Positions 15,940-22,457 of a stretch of 38,957 nucleotides of DNA are shown here, piece after piece. This DNA comes from Caldithrix sp. GTDB lineage: Bacteria; KSB1; UBA2214; DYKH01. A program made the position numbers and the translations under genes. Every line of letters begins with the position of its first letter. The first letter of the stretch is position 1. Location of the stretch: contig DYKH01000014.1 of NCBI GenBank assembly GCA_020722685.1, forward strand, positions 24,380 through 63,336, given 5' to 3'. The notes beneath the pieces are model-generated. The model searched no databases, was not told the DNA's origin, and worked only from the letters and a program-made list of their open reading frames with translations.

Positions 15940-17496
15940 GTGAAAAAAGCAGCTATTAAAACCAACGCTCTGTTGGCCCAGGTTGCCGACGTTACCGAGC
16001 AATTGCTTACCGCCCCAAGCTTCTCCTTCTTGATAGAATTGGCCATAAAGTCTATCTTTAATCAGTTGAGCTGCAAAAGAGTCGAGTTCCTTCTGTTCGA
16101 CCGGCAAACGTGGAAATTGGTAGCCGAGAGCTATGTCGGCTTGCCTTTGGCAAGAAAGGAAAAGCCGCGCATAGAGATTACCGACGATGTGGCGCGGTGC
16201 ATCTATCACGGGGGTGAGGTAATTGCTTTGGACGACGCGCCGTCGCAAAAATTCATGATCATTTATGATCACGACTTGGAGGAATGTTATTGCTGCGAGA
16301 TGCGAGTTCCTCTGCAACTCGGTGGGGATTTGATCGGAGTTCTCAACATTGGCGCCAAGACAGATGGAACCAAATTCAGCGTCGAGGAGATCGATTACAT
16401 TCGCGTTGTCCTGAATTCCATCAGCGGAGTTTGCCAGAATTTCAGCTTGGGGATGGCTGAGAAAATTGGCTCGGCCGACGCAAGTCTACCTCCGACCGCC
16501 GGGCGCAGCGAACGGCCGTACATTCTCTTGGCAAAAGATCGGGTCACCGCAAATGGCGGACTGGAGGAGATCATTGGCGCCTCGCCGGCTTTGGAACGGA
16601 TCATCGGACTTGTCAACAAAGTGGCGGAACAGGACGTTCCGGTGCTCATCACAGGCGAAAGCGGCACCGGTAAAGAGCTGGTAGCCCGCGCCATTCATCG
16701 CAAGAGCAAAAGGCATCGTAATCCTTTGGTCGCCATGAACTGCGCCGCCTTGCCGGAGGGTTTGGTCGAAAGTGAGTTGTTCGGCCATGAAAAGGGGGCT
16801 TTCACCGGAGCGCATCAGCAAAAAAAGGGTAAATTCGAATTTGCGCACCAATCCACGCTTTTTTTGGATGAGATCGCCGACATGAGTATCGCCACGCAAG
16901 CTAAGCTCCTCCGCGTCTTGCAGGACGGACGTTTTCAACGGGTAGGGGGCAACACCACCTTGCACGCTGACGTGCGATTGATTTCAGCGACGAACAAAAA
17001 CCTTAAAGAACGAATTCGTGAAGGCCATTTTCGCGAGGACCTTTTTTATCGAATCAACCTGGTGCAAATTGAAATTCCACCTCTGCGGGAACGCAAAGAC
17101 GATATTCCGATCTTGGCCTACCATTTCTTCGAGTACTTTAGAGATTACTACCACAAACGGTTGACGGGCATGGATCAGGAAGTGATCGACTGGCTGTTGA
17201 CCTATGAATTTCCCGGCAACGCGCGCGAGCTGAAGAATATCATCGAACGGGGGGTCATTATGGAGCATCACGATCGCATTACTTTGGCCATGATGCCGAC
17301 AGCTCGAGCGCGCACCAATGATCCGGTGATGGGAAACGTCGAGGATCTCACTTTGGAAGAATTAGAAAGACGGCACATCCGCGCCGTGCTGGAAAGGGCA
17401 AAGTATAACAAGAGCGTCGCGGCCCGCAGTTTGGGGATTGCTCGGAAGACGCTGCGGGAAAAAATGACCAAATACGATCTTCACTCGGGCTCATAG
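15940..17496 (+). CDS. GAF-domain sigma-54-dependent transcriptional activator, Fis-type HTH
   Basis: 518 residues from a GTG preceded by AAGGAG. Domain order: GAF sensor (about 15-170); AAA+ domain (about 207-450) with Walker A GESGTGKE (239-246), the sigma-54-contacting GAFTGA (286-291), Walker B LFLDE (307-311) and GNARE (426-430); and a Fis-type helix-turn-helix (about 473-514; YNKSVAARSLGIARKTLREK). It opens promoters bound by sigma-54 polymerase using ATP. The GAF domain has a Cys-Tyr-Cys-Cys cluster at 116-119, a possible redox or metal ligand. There is no receiver domain, so it probably responds to a small ligand rather than a histidine kinase. A sigma-54-like promoter lies about 270 bp downstream, before the HEAT-repeat gene. 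Confidence 0.93.
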   Translation: MKKAAIKTNALLAQVADVTEQLLTAPSFSFLIELAIKSIFNQLSCKRVEFLLFDRQTWKLVAESYVGLPLARKEKPRIEITDDVARCIYHGGEVIALDDAPSQKFMIIYDHDLEECYCCEMRVPLQLGGDLIGVLNIGAKTDGTKFSVEEIDYIRVVLNSISGVCQNFSLGMAEKIGSADASLPPTAGRSERPYILLAKDRVTANGGLEEIIGASPALERIIGLVNKVAEQDVPVLITGESGTGKELVARAIHRKSKRHRNPLVAMNCAALPEGLVESELFGHEKGAFTGAHQQKKGKFEFAHQSTLFLDEIADMSIATQAKLLRVLQDGRFQRVGGNTTLHADVRLISATNKNLKERIREGHFREDLFYRINLVQIEIPPLRERKDDIPILAYHFFEYFRDYYHKRLTGMDQEVIDWLLTYEFPGNARELKNIIERGVIMEHHDRITLAMMPTARARTNDPVMGNVEDLTLEELERRHIRAVLERAKYNKSVAARSLGIARKTLREKMTKYDLHSGS

Positions 17497-17841
17497 CATC
17501 GTCCCCCTCCTAACTTTTTGCCTTTCCGATCTCGATGTCACTGTTTCGATGCGGGCTAAACTACGCTTGCTTTCCGCCAAGAGGGTGTAGCCGATTTACA
17601 CGCATTACTCGGTACGGAAGGTGCCGCTCTGGGGGAAACGTGCCACTCGAACTCGGGCAAGTCGGCTGATGATCGAAGTCTGCCTGGGATTTCACATTTC
17701 AGTTAGCTAACAACCGGCATAAAAACAATGACGGATAATTGCTTCCGCAATCGGGCTTTTTTCCTCTTTGGCATAGCGATTGTAAAGGCAAAACTCGAAA
17801 TCATAACATAGCACGTTCGGTTAATGATTAGGAGAAATGGT
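17497..17841. other. Intergenic region before the HEAT-repeat gene
   Basis: No convincing gene. ATTGC/GCAAT (about 17736-17749) is followed by CGGGC and a T6 run (about 17755-17760), a weak terminator-like structure for the activator gene. The sigma-54-like element (17769-17784) and ribosome binding site (17830-17834) lie at its right end. Confidence 0.4.
17769..17784 (+). promoter_or_regulatory. Sigma-54-like -24/-12 promoter
   Basis: TGGCATAGCGATTGTA matches TGGCAC-R-N4-TTGCW at all but two of the defined positions, with the correct spacing between the GG and TTG blocks. The -12 C is T here, which weakens it. Transcription would begin near 17795, about 47 bp before ATG 17842. The sigma-54 activator gene ends 272 bp upstream. 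Confidence 0.5.
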
Positions 17842-18252
17842 ATGGTTCGTAATAAAGTGGCAATCTGGATAGGGGTTTTGGTAATTGTCGTTTATGCCGG
17901 CTCGCTGGCGTTTGCAAAGACAACTCAGGAAAGTCAGGCGGGAATAAGCTCGGCGGATCAAAAGAATCTGGCCGCCCTTCAGAATGACAAAGCGGATGCA
18001 CGGGCTGAGGCGGCGCGCAAACTCGGAGAGAGTCGCTGCAAAGAAGCGGTCGATCCGCTCATTCAATTGATGCAGAATGACAAAGAGTATCGTGTGCGCA
18101 TTGTTGCCGGGATGGCTTTGCTACAGATCGGGGATACCAGAGCCATGGAGGCGATCAAGGAGCAATCCATGAGCGACAAAAACAAAACGGTTCGCGCCGC
18201 TCTGGCGGGAGTGGCCAAAGAAATGGTCAAGCTGGATCTGGCCGAAAGATAG
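17842..18252 (+). CDS. Small exported HEAT-repeat protein
   Basis: 136 residues from ATG 17842, which has AGGAG seven bases upstream; an in-frame ATG at 17824 lies before that site. A signal peptide (about 1-25, ending SLAFA) leads to a helical region (about 40-130) with two or more HEAT/PBS-lyase-like repeats: ADARAEAARKLGESRCKEAV, then YRVRIVAGMALLQIGDTRAM, then NKTVRAALAGVAKE. Such repeats are protein-protein scaffolds, here likely in the periplasm. No enzymatic motif is seen. The gene stands alone between a sigma-54-like promoter and a strong terminator, suggesting a dedicated, regulated transcript. Its partner is unknown. Confidence 0.75.
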   Translation: MVRNKVAIWIGVLVIVVYAGSLAFAKTTQESQAGISSADQKNLAALQNDKADARAEAARKLGESRCKEAVDPLIQLMQNDKEYRVRIVAGMALLQIGDTRAMEAIKEQSMSDKNKTVRAALAGVAKEMVKLDLAER

Positions 18253-18311
18253 TCAAGATGTGATTGGCGGGAGTTTCGATCGTACTAAAAAGTTTCCCCT
18301 TGAACAGTTCC

Positions 18312-18349
18312 AAATGGAGAAGCAGGCCTCACCGCCTGCTTTTCCATTT
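18312..18349 (+). terminator. Intrinsic terminator after the HEAT-repeat gene
   Basis: A 16-bp stem with one G-T pair (18312-18327 with 18334-18349) and a 6-nt loop; the core is GCAGGC/GCCTGC and the 3' arm ends in T residues. It separates this gene from the convergent glycosyltransferase gene. Confidence 0.85.
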
Positions 18350-18387
18350 TATGGGTAGTATGGCGCCATTGTAGTCAGGAGCCGAAT

Positions 18388-19473
18388 CTACAACGCCAAC
18401 AGCTTTCCGGCGATGACCTTGGCGCCATCCGCACGGATGTCCTTCCATAATGCCGGCTTGCCAAAGAGGCTCGTAAGCGGTGCTTGCCAATTGCCGTCAA
18501 AAAAATCCTGCACCCGCATTTCTTCACAAACGGCATAGTCTCGCAATCCCTTCCTCAGTATCGGATCTTCAGCGAAATCGCTGCGCGGGACGTAGAGGAT
18601 CGGGGTGCGGTTGACAATACACTCGGAGACGATGCTATATCCGGGCTTGGAAATGACTGCGGCACAAACGCTCAGCAAGTCCTCAAAAGGCGCCACGCCT
18701 TCTTTCAGACTGGTGATGTTTTCGCCTTCTACCTGGTTCGACAACGTTAGGAAATGAAAGTCCGCCAATTGCCGGACCTTGTTCCAATTGACTTGGCGCA
18801 TGTCGGCATCGCGCAAGGCGAGCAACACCGCCCGTTCTTGCCTCGCTGCCGGCCAGTCGAGAGAGCGCAATATCTCATGATTCGAGCGGGATGCTCTTCT
18901 TCCGATCAACGGGACATCCATGGTCGTGCGGAAGGCAGACATATCGCCATGAAAAGGCAGGCGAAAAAGCAGCGAGGCTTTGCCATAGGAGGCCCGTATA
19001 TCATCGATGACATACTGGAATTCCGGGTATGATGCGATCCAGTCGCCGTAAATCCAATCCCAAGAGAAATTGCCGATGCCCAGTGACGGAAGGCCGGCTT
19101 CTGCGGCGGCGTCAAAAGCAAACGGAGTGATGTCGCTGACGACGAGGTCGATAGATTTTTCCTGCAAAAAATCGACCTCTCGGCATATCAGCTTCTCCTT
19201 TTGCCGGATGAGGTCGGCATAGAGAGATAGGGTCTTTGCTTTTTCCACTGCAAAACTGTTAGATTGGACTGCGCCGGCATCCAATTGAATGGGATATAAA
19301 AGCAGTCGCTCAGCGGGAAGCCGGTCAAAGAGCCACCGAGGCGCCAGAGTGCGGATGTGAAATACCAGCGTATCCGACAAAGCCAGAGACGCCTTGATGA
19401 CTTCGATGGATCGCACGGCATGTCCATAGCCGTGTCCGGTAATGTAGTAGGCAATATTCAGCAAAACTCTCAA
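18388..19473 (-). CDS. GT-B-fold glycosyltransferase-like protein (MurG/L-arabinokinase N-domain type)
   Basis: 361 residues. The N-terminus YYITGHGYGHAVRSIEVIKA is the glycine/histidine-rich loop found in GT28/MurG-like proteins and in the non-kinase half of plant L-arabinokinase. The C-terminal half has ISKPGYSIVSECIVNRTPIL, matching the nucleotide-sugar-binding stretch of the same fold. The donor and acceptor are unknown. The start is uncertain: TTG at 19473 is given, TTG at 19464 is an alternative, and no strong ribosome binding site is visible. It begins 22 bp after the histidine kinase stop on the same strand, so it is probably the third gene of the PhoBR-like operon, suggesting that the signal that activates that pair also turns on a glycan- or glycolipid-modifying step. 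Confidence 0.75.
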   Translation of the reverse strand: MRVLLNIAYYITGHGYGHAVRSIEVIKASLALSDTLVFHIRTLAPRWLFDRLPAERLLLYPIQLDAGAVQSNSFAVEKAKTLSLYADLIRQKEKLICREVDFLQEKSIDLVVSDITPFAFDAAAEAGLPSLGIGNFSWDWIYGDWIASYPEFQYVIDDIRASYGKASLLFRLPFHGDMSAFRTTMDVPLIGRRASRSNHEILRSLDWPAARQERAVLLALRDADMRQVNWNKVRQLADFHFLTLSNQVEGENITSLKEGVAPFEDLLSVCAAVISKPGYSIVSECIVNRTPILYVPRSDFAEDPILRKGLRDYAVCEEMRVQDFFDGNWQAPLTSLFGKPALWKDIRADGAKVIAGKLLAL

Positions 19474-19495
19474 GGACGACTGGAAGGCACCTTCA

Positions 19496-20956
19496 CTATT
19501 TTCTTTTCAGGTTAAAACTAAAGGTCGATCCTTTTCCCATCTCGCTTTCGACTTTGACGCGGCTCCCGTGCGCTTCCACGATGTGCTTGACGATGGCCAA
19601 ACCCAATCCCGTGCCACCGACGGCGCGCGACCGTTCTTTGTCCACCCGGTAAAAGCGCTCAAAAATTCTGGGAATGTGCTCCTCGGGAATGCCGCGACCG
19701 GTATCGGAGACAAAGATTTCTACCTCTTTGGAATTGACGCGGTAGCCGATCTCCACCTTGCCATGGGGGACGTTATACTTGATGGCGTTTTCGACGATAT
19801 TGACAATCACTTGAGTGAGCCGTTCCTGATCCCCAAGCACGCTCACGTTTGGCTGCCAATGGTTTGCCTGCAAAGTGACTGTGATACCGGACTCTTGCGC
19901 TTTGCCCTGCATGTCTTCGACCTGCTTGATTAACCACTGTTTGACGTCGAAATCGCGAAAGTTCAGTTTCATTTCACCGGATTCGATGCGGGAAATATCG
20001 ATCAGATCGGTCAACAGATTATTGAGTCGCACAGCTTGGTGATAGGCTTTGGCGATAAACTCCTTTTGCGTCTTTGTGTCAGCGATGTTTGCATCCAGCA
20101 ATGTTTCCAGATAACCCTGCACGGCAAAAATGGGCGTGCGCAGCTCGTGCGAGACGTTGCCAAGAAACTGGCTGCGCACTTTTTCCAACTTGCGCATTTG
20201 CACCAAATCATCGCGCAGCTTGTCCAGCATTTCGTTGAGCAGGTCTGCCAGTTTGCCGATCTCGTCGCGACCGCTGCTCTTAAAGTGCGCCTCCAGATCA
20301 CCCAGTTTGACCGATTCTGCCACCCGGGTAAGTTCCTGAATGGGATTGGTCAGCTTATCGGAAGTCCAATAGCTGAGCAAAGCGATGAAGACCAAGGCGA
20401 TGCCGCCCCCGGCAAATATTTTCCAGCGCAAGGTGCGTAAGACGCGATTGACCTCCACCAAGGGAATGGCTAATCGAAGGAAGCGAGCGCGATAGTGAAG
20501 GCCGGCATGCGAGCGTCCCGGGCGGATGACTTGCGCAGCGTAGTAAAAGTCTTTGTGAATCGTGGCGCTCAAACGCTGGTCGCTGCCAAAGCCTTTTTGG
20601 ATGGCCATCTGCACTTCCGGGCGATGCAAATGGTTTTCCACCCATGCCAACGAATCTTGCGGAACATTAGAGTCGAAAATCACCGTACCGGCAGAGTCGA
20701 TCAACGTCATGCGGATGCGCGCGGCTTGAGCGAAACCAGTCAGCAGCTCATACAGTTTTTTGCTACTGCCGGAGGTCAGGGTCGTATCAGCAAGGAGGTA
20801 TTCTATCTGTTCGATTTGGTTTTGTAACTGGGAGAGGATAACGGTTTTGTAGTATTGCTGCAGCTCATACGTGACGATCAAGCTCGCGGACACGGTTACA
20901 AAAAACAGCAATAGAATTTGAATAATGGTGAATTTTTTGCGGAGAGTTAACGCCAT
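19496..20956 (-). CDS. phoR: PhoR-like sensor histidine kinase
   Basis: 486 residues. The first membrane helix is at about 9-29, an extracytoplasmic sensor region spans about 30-178 (with an LIDSAGTVIFDS stretch typical of Cache/PAS-like folds), the second helix is about 180-197, and a HAMP linker occupies about 198-250. The dimerisation domain has SHELRTPIFAVQGYLETLLD with phospho-accepting His270; this GYLETL version is common in PhoR-type kinases. The ATPase domain has NIVENAIKYN, DTGRGIPEE and GGTGLGLAIVKHIV. It starts six bases after the response regulator stop, so the two are translationally coupled. There is no PAS domain after HAMP as in E. coli PhoR, so phosphate as the signal is inferred from the PstS neighbour, not proven. 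Confidence 0.85.
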   Translation of the reverse strand: MALTLRKKFTIIQILLLFFVTVSASLIVTYELQQYYKTVILSQLQNQIEQIEYLLADTTLTSGSSKKLYELLTGFAQAARIRMTLIDSAGTVIFDSNVPQDSLAWVENHLHRPEVQMAIQKGFGSDQRLSATIHKDFYYAAQVIRPGRSHAGLHYRARFLRLAIPLVEVNRVLRTLRWKIFAGGGIALVFIALLSYWTSDKLTNPIQELTRVAESVKLGDLEAHFKSSGRDEIGKLADLLNEMLDKLRDDLVQMRKLEKVRSQFLGNVSHELRTPIFAVQGYLETLLDANIADTKTQKEFIAKAYHQAVRLNNLLTDLIDISRIESGEMKLNFRDFDVKQWLIKQVEDMQGKAQESGITVTLQANHWQPNVSVLGDQERLTQVIVNIVENAIKYNVPHGKVEIGYRVNSKEVEIFVSDTGRGIPEEHIPRIFERFYRVDKERSRAVGGTGLGLAIVKHIVEAHGSRVKVESEMGKGSTFSFNLKRK

Positions 20957-20962
20957 GATAGC

Positions 20963-21655
20963 CTATTTGTCCGCCTTGAACCGGTAGCCCACTCCTTTGA
21001 TGGTCTCGATGAGTCGAGCATTGGCAGCGCCCAGTTTTTCCCGCACCTTGCGTATATGCACGTCGATGGTTCGGTCGATGACAATGACTTCGTCGCCCCA
21101 AATAGAGTTTAGCAAGGTTTCGCGGGTGATGACACGCCCTGGACGCTTTGCTAAGAAGAGCAGAATCTCGAATTCCTTCTTGGTCAAACCGATGTCGCGG
21201 CCTTGCACCTTGACCGCATAGCTCAAGGGGTCTATTTCCACGTCGCCAAAGCGCAATCGCTCCTCATCTTCCGGCACGCTGGTGGCGGACTTGCGCAGCA
21301 CCATTTTCACCCGCGCCAACAGTTTTCTCATGGCAATGGGCTTCACGATATAGTCGTCAGCGCCAAGCTCCAATCCCACTACTTCATCGATTTCGCTGTC
21401 CTTGGCAGTGAGAAAAATGACCGGCATTTTCTGTGTAGCCGGCTTGGCCCGCAGCTCCCGGATAACCGCCCAGCCGTCCTTATGCGGCAGCATCACATCC
21501 AAGATGATCAAATCCGGGGCTGAGTCTTGCGCACGCAATAGCGCCGTTTCGCCATCGGCCGCCGTCACGATTTCATAGCCCTCGGATTCGAGGTTGAATT
21601 TGAGCAAGTCCAGAATGTCCTGCTCATCGTCGACTATTAGAATTCTCTTTGCCAT
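20963..21655 (-). CDS. phoB: PhoB/OmpR-family response regulator
   Basis: 230 residues. The receiver domain (1-120) has the acidic pair Asp9/Asp10, phospho-acceptor Asp53 (ILDVMLP), Thr83 (FLTAKDSE) and Lys105 (DYIVKP). A winged-helix DNA-binding domain follows (about 130-228) with LTKKEFEILLFLAKRPGRVI, a recognition helix region VIVIDRTIDVHIRKVREKLG and IETIKGVGYRFK. OmpR/PhoB-type winged helices bind direct repeats spaced by 10-11 bp, which is the arrangement found at 22354 and 30120. It is the first gene of the operon with the kinase and the glycosyltransferase. An AAGGGC ribosome binding site precedes the ATG. The PhoB name is a best guess within a large family. Confidence 0.88.
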   Translation of the reverse strand: MAKRILIVDDEQDILDLLKFNLESEGYEIVTAADGETALLRAQDSAPDLIILDVMLPHKDGWAVIRELRAKPATQKMPVIFLTAKDSEIDEVVGLELGADDYIVKPIAMRKLLARVKMVLRKSATSVPEDEERLRFGDVEIDPLSYAVKVQGRDIGLTKKEFEILLFLAKRPGRVITRETLLNSIWGDEVIVIDRTIDVHIRKVREKLGAANARLIETIKGVGYRFKADK

Positions 21656-22353
21656 TTTGATGCCCTTAGAATAAACGGTCTGCCTTCCGCATTCGTAAAC
21701 GTTGAACGAGTATGTCTGTGGGCGAATAGGATAGCCGGCCGAAAAGCCCAGGTGAATCTTGATGAGAATAGATATGACTCGTCCGGAACGTATTCATTTA
21801 CAGAAAAAGGACTTGGACTTTTACTCGTTGAGGGTAGAAATTTCATCCATCTTGTCATTCCTGCGCATGCAGGAATCTCCTTGTGAACAGGTGGTTAGGA
21901 GATGCCTGTATTCACAGGCATGACATGAAAAAGCGACCCTTAACGAGTATAGTTCCGAATTTCCTATTCTACTCCCCTTCTTGAAGGCCCTCCACAACAG
22001 ATCGAGCGTCTGCAAACATCTTTGGTCCAAATGAAAGAAAATAGGAAACTCTTTTGGCCAGAGTTTTCGGTGACAACGTGCTCAGTCATTCGGGCTATTC
22101 CTACCCATCTTTTCGGTAGAAAAAGTAGTTCTATTTTGTCTTATTCTCAAGCTTTTTTTGTGGCCGAAACTACGCGCGCAATTTTTGAGGGGCCAGGGTC
22201 TCTCTTAGCAGCCGGCTTGCGGCAGTTCGTCCGGTCAACGCCATTGTAAGGCGATTGGATTGCTTTTTCCTGCAAATGAGTATGGCAGTTTCTGCTTTTG
22301 GTATTTTTGCGCAAAAACAGACGGCTATTTTCACTCTTGCCTCTTAACACATT
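21656..22353. other. Divergent intergenic region between phoB-like and TonB-receptor genes
   Basis: About 700 bp that must hold the phoB promoter (minus) and regulatory DNA of the TonB-receptor gene (plus). Apart from the second inverted-repeat element at 21823-21949, I see no gene. No clear copy of the three-repeat Pho-like box is visible directly upstream of phoB. Confidence 0.5.
21823..21949. repeat. MITE-like inverted-repeat element, copy 2
   Basis: A 127-bp unit with 14-bp terminal inverted repeats TACTCGTTGAGGGT (21823-21836) and ACCCTTAACGAGTA (21936-21949), one mismatch between them. Internal hairpins are ATTCCTGC/GCAGGAAT and ATGCCTGT/ACAGGCAT, with ATCTCC/GGAGAT joining them. It matches copy 1 at 7730-7857 over its whole length, with changes on opposite arms of the internal hairpins. 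It lies about 170 bp upstream of the phoB-like start. Confidence 0.8.
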
Positions 22354-22397
22354 TTTAATATCGGCTTTATCTTGAACTAATCTCCGAATGTTATATT
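22354..22397 (+). promoter_or_regulatory. Pho-box-like repeat array and -10 of the TonB-receptor gene
   Basis: Three 8-bp repeats at 11-bp period, TTTAATAT (22354-22361), CTTTATCT (22365-22372) and ACTAATCT (22376-22383), lie where a -35 would be, with TATATT at 22392-22397 as the -10 element. The array at 30120 has the same repeats, spacing and distance to TATATT. PhoB-type regulators bind direct repeats of this period, and the unit is close to the cyanobacterial Pho-box unit YTTAAYYT plus 3 bp. Confidence 0.6.
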
Positions 22398-22457
22398 GGG
22401 CGCGATTAAATCGGGCAGAAATCCATTAACCAACTTGAAAATAAGAGGTGAATTACT

